From NCBI GenBank assembly GCA_002633025.1, contig NMRB01000008.1:563739-627738 (forward strand): a stretch of DNA of 64,000 bases. Reading direction: 5' to 3'. The stretch comes from Notospermus geniculatus. Lineage: Eukaryota; Nemertea; Pilidiophora; Heteronemertea; Lineidae. The position numbers were made by a program, and so were the translations under genes. Below are positions 35,918-47,022 of this stretch, piece by piece. Under the pieces are notes generated by a model. That model was not told where the DNA came from. It made no database searches and saw only the letters and a program-made list of their open reading frames with translations. Every line of letters begins with the position of its first letter. Within the stretch, counting starts at the first letter, position 1.

Positions 35918-38595
35918 GGTTAACGTGCTTCAGTCCGAGGGAACATTCTCTTGGCCTGACCAAGTCATACGCCAAAGCCCAAGAACTTGTGCACAGGCAG
36001 TAGGCCTGTGAGGCAGAACTGTCCAGAAACATATCTATACGTGCTTTCACTCTGACGATGCATAGCCTGTGCTGATATCAGTAGCTGGGTCGAGCAGAAC
36101 TACCAGAGACAAATCGGATCGATGTTTTGGACATGGTGATCGAATGGTGCTTGAAGAAGACAACTGTCTGACGTAGGAATGGACTGTGCTAAAATGATAT
36201 TTTTGCTGGTGTGTATGCGTGTATCATTCAGTGTTTGAAATGTGTCTAGCATCGAAAACACGGCAAGACTTACGATTAATTTCGTATTAATCTCTAAACT
36301 GACGGTGCAATACATGTATTAGAACTGGTTCGTTTGCTAGTGATAAATGAAAGTGCTCTTGCTTGTATGATTCTGACGTGAATGGCACGTGCCAACTTTG
36401 TACAGTCATTACACATTCAATATCTATCTCACGACAGGGTGGTTTGTGCCTTTATATCAAAACTGTGCTTCTTGATATGCTATTAAATATGTAAATATAT
36501 AGTAAATCAAGCTCATGTGCTAAGATGACTGTGAAATGCCTGCCAAATAAACAACCTATAGCATTTAGGCTGGAGTGCATAACCCTTGTAAATTGTAAAT
36601 ATTTCCGTGTACATGTATTTATGACATTGATAATATACGTATTTTTCACTGAATTGGTTCTTTATTTCTCATTTGGTTATTCCGGTCTGATGGCAACGAT
36701 AGGAACCCAACCCAGAATTCTACCCCATCGAAATGCCCACGCCATCTATCGTCCTCATCTACATGGCGCATCTCTGTGTTTACTTCACCTTAGTTCACAC
36801 GAAAGTTGATCTATATCCCTCCATCAATGCGATTTCAGCTAATATTTCTACAATTCATATTCAATCACTGTCGCGCAACATTGAACGAATATGGAATTAT
36901 TCCAAATAATCATAATTAGTCGCAGTTGATATCGTCATATCCAACAAACTCATATAGAACATTGTCTTCCTGTTGTCGATACCTTTGTGACTGACCCCTC
37001 GCACCACCGTGCCAGGCCTTATAAAAATCACTCTTCCATTAAGTCATGTCCTACTTTACGGAAAAGGAACACAATGTTAGCAATAACCAGATGAATCATG
37101 ATATTTATCTGTCTTGGCTATATGTAATATAATATCGAACTCAATGCGGACATATCGTAAAGGTGTTAGGTGGATTTCTTCGAAGACAGCGGCGAGTTAG
37201 CACTTATAGGATCAAGACGAAGTAAGTAACGTAGGGCCTAGTGATCATGGCTTCTTTTCTTGCCTCAGTTTGACAATCTTGACTCCCCCTCAGCTTTCAA
37301 AACAGCAATGTCAAATAATGGCAGTCATAGCCTCTATGTAGATCGTTCGATTAAATGGTCTTTCAAGGCGATACAAGGCCTAGAGTTCGACTAAAACGGT
37401 ACATTTTTGGTATGATACAACATACCACACCACCACAGCAAGCGTGTGTGTTAGTTCACCATTCTAGTCACGGATTGACGAATTCCGCGAAAGGCAACAG
37501 CCGAAATACCCTCGTTGTGGCCCTCAGATACAACAAGCGAGGCGTGAACGAGAGTCATCGTATCGAATTAGACCTAAATCTAAACTTCACCTTACATTAT
37601 CAAACTTCATAAAGTGGTGATGGGTAGGACACCGAACCCCTTAAAGCAAATCGCTCGCGGGGTTTGTTGACAGGTGTTTGTTGACATGTCCTCAATATCA
37701 AGCGCCGTTTTGAGAAAAAGGCGAAAGAAGGATTTTAGTTTAATGGGAAATGCATTAGACAGCCAAACTTCGGATGCGTATTCTGCAAAATCTGCCGCTT
37801 CGAAATCAATGTGAATAGTACAAAATGTACATTTTGACCGACTGAATTTGAAAATGTCATTAATACATTTTAACAAATTTTTAATGGAACCTCGTCCGCA
37901 GGTGCACGTTCGCATATTTGCACAGGTTTTGCCTATGACTGGAGCACGGCTTTGCCTGGAGGCTATGATTCACAAACCTCGCGAGCCATTTGCTTTTTAA
38001 AACCACCGTGTTCATTGAAAGCCCACATTCTGATCCAAAATAATGCTACACAGAGTGTCAAGCTCCAAGCCACAGTAGGGGAAGGTCCATGTAAAGAAAA
38101 AATTGACCCAGTTGAATCGTTCATTGGGAACTTCACATGAACAAGAACTGTTTAGCCTAGCCAGCATTATGAGAGTGTTTCTTTTCTTCGATACCTTCTT
38201 TCTATGGAACGTTAAATACGTCGTGAAAGTTGTTTCAGATGAAAGTAGGCCTACGACAGTTCTTTGTAAGTCAGGTACTCATCACGCCTTTCATGGTTGA
38301 TTCATAATGAAATGAGGAAAAGGACCTGAGTATTTCTTTTATTAGTCTATTTTTGGTCTCCATTCTCAGGCTATAGCACCACCGTTTGATAAAAAAGCTT
38401 GCAGTGGGAAGATTGGTGCCTCACAGTGTGAACACTAATATTCTGGGGGCGAAACCGGTCCGACACTCAGCTATCTGATCGAGACCGTGGAAACCTTTAC
38501 AGACAGTCTTCAAAAGGCAAACTGTATTCTGATACTCTTTCCTTTAGGAAGCACGGTTTGATTAATTCGTAGGTCGGAAAATATCTGAACCGACC
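35918..38595. other. Homeobox 3' UTR and intergenic region
   Basis: An AATAAA at 36546-36551 is the best polyadenylation candidate for the homeobox gene, giving a 3' UTR of about 650 bases. Beyond that no exon or conserved protein is visible before the channel gene at 38596. Confidence 0.5.
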
Positions 38596-41500
38596 ATGCC
38601 AGACGATAAGAAGGAGCCATCCAAAGATGGCGATTCAGATGAAGAGGAGAACCCAGCAACGGCGAAAGATCGTTTCGGAGAACTCCTGTCCGACATCGAT
38701 ATGCATGGCGTGCCTCGCATCCAAATGGACCTACATATCGCAAAGAAGGCCATATGGGTTTTTGTCATGTTGATTCTGTTAGGTAAGATGTCGAGAAAAT
38801 ACAGATTATCTTAAGGGTTATGTAAAGTTACTCGAAATCTCGAATTTTTGACGCACAAAATCTGACTAACTGCACACTGAATTGAGAAAATAAGGCTTGG
38901 GGCACCTTCTTATGACGGTTCCCGAGGGCCCCCGAGCCTTATTTTCCCAATTTTTTGTGCACTAGTTAGTCAGATTTTCTGCGTCAAAAATTCGAGATTT
39001 CGAGTCACTTTTCATAACCCTTAATCTGACTTCTCTTTGGACAACACCTTGCTTACGTTAAAGAGTAAGAATAACGTGTGGAAATATGATCATCCACAAG
39101 GAACTCCTACATTCGGATCGTCTGTATACGACATCTCCATACAGAATCATATGTCCTCACCATCAGTAGAGTGGTACGCAGACCATGTCCCAAGACGAAC
39201 AAGGTTTCTTACGGTCATTTTGTACTTACCTATATTTTCAGCTGTGGCGATTTGGCAGCTTTATTCTGTGACAGCCTATTTCTTCACCAGGCCAACGTCC
39301 ACAACATTTGAGTACATCTACGGTCGGGAAAAAGAGTTCCCTGCTGTAACAATCTGTAATTTGAATCCAATTCGAACTTCAAGGACAACCGATGTATATT
39401 CTATAAGCTTCCTTAAGTGTGAGGTCGACCTTTAGCTATTGTTTGCAGGGTAGAACACAAAAGACTAAGGTCGACCTTACACTTAAGGAAGCTTCTAGAA
39501 TACGGCCCATAGAGTTCTTCCTTCTGACCACTTTTAAGTTTAAAAACTTTGAAAGAGTGAAAGTACGGGATGATCTATAATACGCGACTCAACCACTTGG
39601 CCAGAGAAGTAGGCATATAGGGCTCCCACATGCCCGAAATGTTAATGGATGCAGAGATAATGAAATGCATGCAATTGTAGAAAGATGTGTACTATGGTAA
39701 ACCCGTTTCTTACGGTCAAAATTCTGATCAAATTTTCTGTATAAGACTTTTGACAGTGTGAAATGGGCTTTCGTGTAACATGGGTCACACACTGCAAGAT
39801 GGCGTCCCATGCACTGAGCACGAGCAAAAAATGCATGGATGGAATGTGCATGGATGCATGCATGGAGCCAGTATGAGATACGTCATTTAGTACTTCATTT
39901 CTGATGATTCGTTTTCTAGACGACTGGTAATGTCGGTCCTAAACACAGTGGGACAGGCGACTTTTCTTGGGACAACATCAACTTTTCCGATCAAAGAACA
40001 GATTACGACACCCAAGTGGAATTCTTCGCGACTTTCATGAGCCTCTCGGATGGTGTGAAGAAGAACGTAGGCTACTCCATAAAGGAAATGATGCTTGACT
40101 GTGCCTTCGATGGAAAAACATGCTCTCCAAAGTAAGGAAAACGCCTTTACATCATGATATTATCATGATCATGATATATTCTCAGTGACAACATTGAAAA
40201 CAGATAGAGGACCTAGACAAGGAGTAAATCATCATCGGTGCAACAGAGAGAGGGATGTACTGTACCTGGGTCTATACACAGTTCTGTGCACTGGATGATG
40301 TCATCGGCCGACCAGCCAGGGACCGATACACATTAATTTATCAAAGCAACCACTACATGTAACTTGGAACGGATTTCGTCGGCATGAACAGACATGCGAA
40401 ATATTCAGAAACAATAAATCGGGAAAATGATTGCCAAAATGATGACGTTGTTCAATTTGATAAAGAATTTGCCATTTTTCAGGAATTTCACAAGAAGTGT
40501 GCACCCACATTTTGGGAACTGCTTCACTTTCAACGTGCCAGATAGCACAGGTTATGTGGCAACCGTAAGCGCGTCTGGCCCGATTCATGGTAAGATACGA
40601 TTTATACTTCGTCTTTGATTGTTCATAGAACCGATGTTGAACGACGGGACCCTCACTCCTTTTCTGCATTTCAGGTTTAAGTCTTACGCTACTCATAGAT
40701 CAATTGGATTATTTCCCGACCATTTCCGAAGCGGCAGGGATCAAAGTGCTTGTCCATCACCAACAAAAGTACCCCTTCCCTGAAGATGCTGGCATGTTGG
40801 TCTCGCCTGGATCTGATACACAGATTGCCGTAAGGGAGGTGGGTTGGAACATTATAGGCCTATTCGACAATATTTTGTGCAGTACACATGTATCTATCAA
40901 ACGTGAGACTTAAAAAAGAATCACAAAGGGTCTACGATAAAGCTGCATAATGAAGTATATACATGTATAATGTATCTGAATTTTAAAACCGACTGATTTG
41001 GCAGACATACGGCATGATTTTGCAGAAGCGGAAAATGAAAGGTTACTTTGAAGTGTATTTCGAGCGCCTAATTTGTTTTCTCCGACTTTCAGACAATAAT
41101 CTTGAAGGCAGCTTACCCTTACGGTGACTGTAAGAATTTTTCTGACGCAGAGGCGAAGATGCTGGATGCATATACCGAACAATTGACAGGAGTTAACTAT
41201 ACATCGCTTGTATGTATGCACGAGCGTAGGCCTAACAAGAAAGATTTGGAATACCGTGTATTTCGTGACATAGGCCCGTATTCTAGAAGCCTCCTTAGCT
41301 CAAAGGTCCACTTTAATCTTTTGTATTCTGCCCAGCAAACAATAGCTAAAGGTAAACCTTAGACTTAAGGAAGCTTCTAGAATACGGCCCAATGTGTTGC
41401 TTCACTGACTTTCGAACAAGAAATACTGAATTTACTTTTAGTTTGGTGTGTGATGTAGACATGTTGATGCACATCTCAGCGCCTGATCGACTTGCGACAA

Positions 41501-43926
41501 TATAATACTAGTAACCAAAGCAAACAGCTATAAGATACATGCCCGTATTCCAGAAGCCTCCTTAAATCTTAAATCCACTTTAACCTTTTGTATTTTGCCC
41601 TGCAAACAATAGCTAAAGGTAAACCTTAGAATAGAGCCCATACAGTCTATCCTCCGCCTAATAAACGTGATAGAGACACTCTTCCCAAGGCCTAAAGTAT
41701 ATTATCTAACATGGCAAGATAGGCTTTAGCCTTGAGGACTTTGAAGTCGAAGTCTACGGCCCGTATGCACAGACGTTCCTCCACTCACACTTGAGTGTGA
41801 GGTCGACCTTTACCTATTGTTTGCAGGGTAGAATACAAAAGATTAGGGTCGACCTCACACTCAAGTGTGAGTGGAGGAACGTCTGTGCATACGGGCCAAA
41901 GCCTTGCAGAGTTCGTGTAACCCTCTTCTATCCAAAGGAAAATGAGGACAATCCATAATAATATAATATTCCAGTTACATATAAATGAACATTTTTTCAG
42001 GGATGTGAGAGAACGTGTTTCCAGAAGGAAATTGTCAAAGGTTGCAGTTGTAAAAACCCCTTTTACGTGTACGAAGGTTCGGCTTTCGATGGAACGGATG
42101 TCCCGACGGCTAGCTTCTGCAAACTCCAAGAAAAAGAAACGAGTAAGTAACGCTCCAGTCTGCCGTTGCAGGCAATCAACTCATTAGTTTGTGTACCGGT
42201 GTGAACAGACTTTCAATGCGTTAAAGCAGGCTGCGTTGGGGGAATGAATGTCCACTACCATTAAACAGAAGGAGATTTAGAAATTCCCAAATCTTTCGTT
42301 ATCACCTCATTTGACAAAAACTCACTTGGTTCGGAATTTTTGGTACATGTACTTTTGCCAAGGTGGCCACTGAGACGTTTTCCTTTATTATCGAAGGGCA
42401 GTGCATCAAAAAACTCGAGAAGAAGCTCCATGCTGGAACTCTAAACTGCAACAAGGACTGCCCGCCGTCATGCATGTGAGTATACACATGACTGTAACCA
42501 ATCACTCAATTCTTCAAAGAGGATTGAATAGAACTGAAGAATTAAGATAGGGTAAAATTTGTTTCCAATAAATATCACTACCAGTTGTTGATCCATATCC
42601 GTATGGTGTTGCAATGAGTCTCTTCCTGAGGGTGGAACAACGTGAGAACGCTTTGATAAAAGAAAGAAGTCACAAGGATACATGTACATGATGAAATTAT
42701 TATTTTCCAGTGATTATGCATATCCATCGACAGTGGCTTCTTCAGCATGGCCTGCATTGCAAAAAGAAGTGAGTCAAAACCGATATTGTACAATTCAATG
42801 CAACACAAGGGACTGCGGAGTCTTGCCGGACGATATGAAATTTGGTCTTGGCCAGTCCGGTGTAACATAGGCCTATACCATTGTTCCCCATCTGTGAGTG
42901 TTCCCCTCCTATTGTCTGACAGAATAAGCGGCGACTTGACAATAGAGGACACACAGAGGAACATGTCGATCTATTTTCCTGCGTTTCCCGAACAATAAAG
43001 GGACACACTCACCCACAGAAACAATGGCAGATGTAACACTTCTCAGTGAAGAGACAAATCCATTAAAGATACGCTTTTTAACTGCATGATGAATGGAGCT
43101 GTTATCGTCTTGCAGAAAGATGTTATCAACATGATAGCGTCGACGAACCCGCAGTTGAAAAAACAGATAGATGCATTGACAACCGATGCAGAAAAGAGAT
43201 TGTATATGAGGTAGGTGATGATGAGCACGCCCGATATTGAAGTATATGTAAATGTAACTGGTAATCAAGATGCAGGTGTCAGACCAACGTCTTCACTTAG
43301 GCAACGGAGGAGGAGACTAATTCACTATTCAGCCGAGCACACAGACGAATAAAAATATTCCACCGACCTCGCATCTGGAGTAGGACCAAGGGACCGAAGC
43401 AGGGATGGAGTGAAATGACGGATTGGGAATTTAAGGAAATGTGTTTAGGAAAGCCATACATATACACGTATGTACAGTACCTGTGTGCACATGTATAGTT
43501 AATTGGTTATCCTCTCTTTTTCAGACAACAGATTTTGAAAGTGAGCGTCTTCTACCAAGATATGAAGTACCAATATGTGGTGACGTCTTCAGCCTACACG
43601 GTAAGTAATGCTGGTGTGATCATGTACGAGGACAGCACCCAGTTCAAAACTCAAGACAACCAAGCAAAAGCCAGACACACCAGTAGGAAGGACTAAAATC
43701 ACGTCGAAATGGCCCTTTTCTTTTTTTCAGAGTGATTAAGTGTCCGCTTTCTTTTTTTCAGAGTGATGAAATGATTTCGGATCTTGGTGGCACAGTTGAG
43801 TTGTACCTGGGTCTGTCTATTGTTACGGTGGTCGAAGTTGTCGAGTTCCTCATGGATCTTTGCTTCATCTGTTCACAGAAGAACAAAATGAGGAAGAAAA
43901 ATAAGACGGCGCCAGAGAAAGCGTAA
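38596..43926 (+). CDS. DEG/ENaC (ASIC / peptide-gated) sodium channel subunit
   Basis: Twelve exons: 38596-38782, 39242-39393, 39920-40131, 40483-40589, 40675-40838, 41093-41209, 42001-42142, 42363-42475, 42711-42768, 43116-43210, 43525-43600, 43762-43926. Trimeric cation channel of the plasma membrane. Seen in order: cytosolic N-terminus with the HG gating motif (DMHGVPRI), TM1 (IAKKAIWVFVMLILL continued in exon 2), post-TM1 EFPAVTICNLNPIR, SVHPHFGNCFTFN, AYPYGDCKNF, the Cys-rich block GCERTCFQKEIVKGCSC, and the pre-TM2/TM2 segment SDLGGTVELYLGLSIVTVVE, where GLS is the selectivity-filter position. About 490 residues, usual for the family. Phases match except between exons 7 and 8 (exon 7 ends phase 1 with ACG A before GTAAGT, exon 8 needs phase 0), so one base is wrong or that donor differs. 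Gating ligand unknown. Confidence 0.88.
38815..39020. mobile_element. Hairpin MITE with TTAA flanks, GGGTTATG termini
   Basis: About 206 bp with arms GGGTTATGTAAAGTTACTCG and CGAGTCACTTTTCATAACCC, extended inward by AAATCTCGAATTTTTGACGC and its complement. TTAA at 38811-38814 and 39021-39024. The middle contains AATAAGGCTTGGGG paired with CCCCGAGCCTTATT. Located in channel intron 1. Confidence 0.88.
39395..39508. mobile_element. MITE, GGGCCGTATTCTAGAAGC family (copy 1)
   Basis: Right end AAGCTTCTAGAATACGGCCC is intact; left end ATTCTATAAGCTTCCTTAAG is recognisable but its terminus merges with the end of channel exon 2. The interior GAGGTCGACCTTTAGCTATT and TGCAGGGTAGAACACAAAAG also occur at 41759-41897. 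Located directly after the exon 2 donor. Confidence 0.8.
41273..41390. mobile_element. MITE, GGGCCGTATTCTAGAAGC family (copy 2)
   Basis: Ends GGCCCGTATTCTAGAAGCCT and AAGCTTCTAGAATACGGCCC. Interior AACAATAGCTAAAGGTAAAC is shared with the next copy. In channel intron 6. Confidence 0.88.
41541..41640. mobile_element. MITE, GGGCCGTATTCTAGAAGC family (copy 3, decayed)
   Basis: Left end GCCCGTATTCCAGAAGCCTC; interior TTTTGCCCTGCAAACAATAG; right end reduced to AGAATAGAGCCCAT. In channel intron 6, about 150 bp from copy 2. Confidence 0.75.
41759..41897. mobile_element. MITE, GGCCCGTATGCACAGACG variant
   Basis: Long, nearly perfect inverted arms (GGCCCGTATGCACAGACGTT at the left, its complement at the right), then CACTCACACTTGAGTGTGAG on both sides. 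The central part matches copy 1 (GTCGACCTTTACCTATTGTT, TGCAGGGTAGAATACAAAAG), so the core is the same family with replaced outer arms. In channel intron 6. Confidence 0.88.
43718..43766 (+). repeat. 31-bp duplication of a splice acceptor
   Basis: TTCTTTTTTTCAGAGTGAT occurs twice, with the acceptor AG ending at 43730 and at 43761. The downstream one begins channel exon 12 (SDEMISD). Splicing to the upstream one would add S-D and then a TAA stop (43737-43739). Confidence 0.85.
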
Positions 43927-44072
43927 AGGACAGTCACCTTGTATGGGTCATAGGTCCATAATCAAATGAATCTCTGTACCAACCGCCAGATGCCTTATTT
44001 TCGTGATGCCTTGAGGATTGACAATTTGGACAATACCCGTGCATTCACGTGTCGTCACTGTATTAAAATATT

Positions 44073-44136
44073 GTATATACATGTACATGTACATGTACAT
44101 GTACATGTACATGTACATGTACATGTACATGTACAA
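44073..44136. repeat. (ACATGT)n palindromic microsatellite
   Basis: About ten uninterrupted copies of the self-complementary hexamer ACATGT. Both strands read the same, so the tract can fold on itself and yields MYMYMY/HVHVHV-type open frames in several frames that are not genes. Confidence 0.95.
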
Positions 44137-45225
44137 TGTACTTGCATTGCATTTTGCATGCCGCATTTTAGCATATTGGTGTAAGGGACGCACTTCAAGC
44201 ACAATGTCCTCACATTATTCACAGAGTCGCATTTTCGCCGCATACAGTAGGTCCACTTATACATGTAGGTTTTTGCCTTTCTACCGGTATACCGGTACCC
44301 TTGTGTTGTGGCACGAGTACCACCTCCCACCTCGTACTACATTCTCACATGGGGTGCAGAAACCCGGCGTGGATGATAAGACCACGATAGTGCGACATAA
44401 CCCTTAGAGAGTGCAAAAATAGTGATAAAGGGTGTTTCACAGAAATTGCACACTGAACGCAATCACAAGTAGGGCGTACAGTAGGTTTAACTCATCACCG
44501 ACATCCTTTTCCCTCAAGGATTGCTACCCTTGTCTAATTCTAAGATCTTGTCGAGAAGAACGTTTGGAATTGTTATTTTGATAACCTTCTGGTGAGTCAT
44601 GTGAGTATCGGGTGCCGGTAGCGGAAGTCGCGAGGGTTTTTTAAAGTCCAGTCCAAACACATGAAGGTACATACTTAGGCCTAGTAGCACCAAATAAGAA
44701 AGAGAATGGTTTCTAATCGAAGTTTTCTAGCAGCTCATAATGCACGTTGGTTTGACATACATGTATTTTTAAGTAGTGTTGGCATAGTTTTTGTTTAATT
44801 GTTCTTTTCGCCATATGAATTTTGATGTTGTTGTATGAGGGACACTATTCATTCCATTGGGCGGCCCTGATAGCCATTTTTGCCAAGGTTTAAGCAAGCT
44901 GAAATCATGGCCCTGTACAAATGTTGTACATTCAATTTCATGTACATGCGGAATTACCTGTTAAAAAATAAAAACGAAAATGAAATAATACGTCCGACTG
45001 GTTTCTTCAGCATACGTATGTTGTACGTACAGGGCTTTTCATATCAAAGAGAAGCCGTTCACATCCCCAATGACAAAGCTTAATAGCAGAAACAGATTTG
45101 TCCATGGACTCCGCCAGCAGGAAACCTTACATTACAATAACTGAGGAGAACCATGATTACCGAGGAGGTATCTCCCTACCATATAGCGATCTGAAGGAGG
45201 TGTCAGCCCCCAGGAAACAAAGTTA

Positions 45226-45393
45226 AAGCCTTGTTCACACTGCAGGCGCGGTGCGATCTGAACAAAGGATTACAACCTTCTTACCGCATCGCGTCCCACC
45301 GCAAGTGTGAACAGCTAGGCTTAACAGTGTGAGTGGAAACAATCGGGCGCGAAAATTTTGCATCGCACCGCGCCTGCAGTGTGACCAAGGCTT
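45226..45393. mobile_element. MITE, AAGCCTTGTTCACACTGCAG termini
   Basis: 168 bp with inverted ends AAGCCTTGTTCACACTGCAG and CTGCAGTGTGACCAAGGCTT, each continuing into GCGCGGTGCGAT or its complement. TA flanks at 45224-45225 and 45394-45395. Non-coding. Confidence 0.9.
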
Positions 45394-47022
45394 TAGCCTA
45401 ACTATGACCCCCAACAATATACATGTAAATAGCTTTCATGTTGAAGACTTCTATTCCGAGGACTACCATCTCATCAGAATCATGGTCTTCAACCACTTCG
45501 TTACATAATGATAATCATCACCTAATTTCCTGAATGCTGATCTCACCATCATCATTGCTTCATGACAACAACTCATTATTTTGCTGATAAATGTACGTAA
45601 GTGTTAATTATCAGAGGCTAATGACCACAGGTCAATTTTGACATTTGCCACGCAATGTCTGTTAGATTGTAATCATTTTCGGCTCCTAATTGCTGATTTC
45701 AGGGTTTGTGACTTCAAGAGTTTCGAGCTCTGACGCACGGTTGAGGGCCTGTCCCAGATGAACACAACACTGTCATTAGAAGTCCATTTAATTCTATGTA
45801 ATGTGGACATGACAAGGTTACTCCCTCTCTTTCAAATGAAAGTCTCACTAATGAACTCATGTTTGTTTCTGTACTAATTCTCATCATTAGTCATGATTAT
45901 TCCTTTTGTTCGTTACCTGAGTTGATAACTAGCTGGGATAGGCCTACTTTGTTCATGTTCGCCAGCAGTCATGAACAACGTCCTCCAGAAATTTCGCGAA
46001 TTTGCGAAATTTCTGTTGGACGACTCCTTTTATTATATCATTCTGTGTGTCGCCTTTTGTGCTCTATTTTTTTGGAAGTCATGAACAACGCGTACATGAT
46101 GCGAGGGTCTTGATAAACTTTACCATCAAGCAGTTTATTGATGATCTCTTAGTTCGTACGTGAGTGAAAGCTATTGGTGCACATATTTTTTTCAAATCTG
46201 TCTAATCTTGCAGTTAGTGCTAATTCCATCAGCCCAGTGTAAATTGAACACGATTATGGTGACTTTGTGAGTGACAAATCACTCGAGGAATCACCTTACG
46301 TGCCTTACGATAGTTACAAAGGACCGATCATAGTCTCTATTAGCACCAATTTCCGCATTCACTGCAAGAGGATCTTGCCACTGGGTGCTACCGATAAAGT
46401 TCTGCCTCGTTGACACGGCAATAATTGCCTATATTTTCTGAATGTTGTTTTTCATTTTGCAAGTTCTTTTTAACTTTATGTCACTTTTGAAATGACACGC
46501 TAGGGCAAAAAGCTGAATGGCAGCGCCGAAAGATTTCTATGAGGGACTTTTTGAAAATTTTTCCCTGTACTCATTAATGTACATGTACGTCATTGCTGTG
46601 GTTATTGTTGGAACACAACGGGCACAATCATCACTACTTGTTGGCCTATCGTTCCTGGCTTATTCCAAACAGACACATCAGTCATCGTAGAATACAGAAA
46701 GAACCCCCACCCCCGATGAATTCCAAATATACGATTTTCTTTTTTGAAATGATCAGCAATTCGTGTCCGAAACAAAAGGTCCTAACAGTATGACTTCGTA
46801 CATGCAGTCACCTATAACATCACAATCATGCGCTATTACCACTGTCTGGAGCTTGGTTTTTCATCGATCTTTGTCCAATCAGCGACAAGTGTTATGTAAG
46901 TAGCGGGATAGCTATCATTCGGATCGCCCGCTAGATATTGGAAATCTGCGGATGCTTCTCCATTGTGGTCATGGACCGTTGTAGTGCCTTGTAGATAGGG
47001 GATTATGGAATGAATATTAGAG

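Larger units (their letters stand above)
43927..47022. other. Intergenic region between channel and cyclase genes
   Basis: Contains the ACATGT microsatellite (44073-44136), the hairpin MITE at 45226-45393, a small palindrome at 45993-46016 (AAATTTCGCGAATTTGCG), and AT-rich sequence. No conserved protein or exon chain. The promoter of the cyclase gene should be near the right end but no TATA box stands out. Confidence 0.5.

Noticed and set aside
44018-44407. Open frames with MYMYMY or HVHVHV runs on both strands
   Set aside because: They are produced by the ACATGT microsatellite, which is open in several frames.
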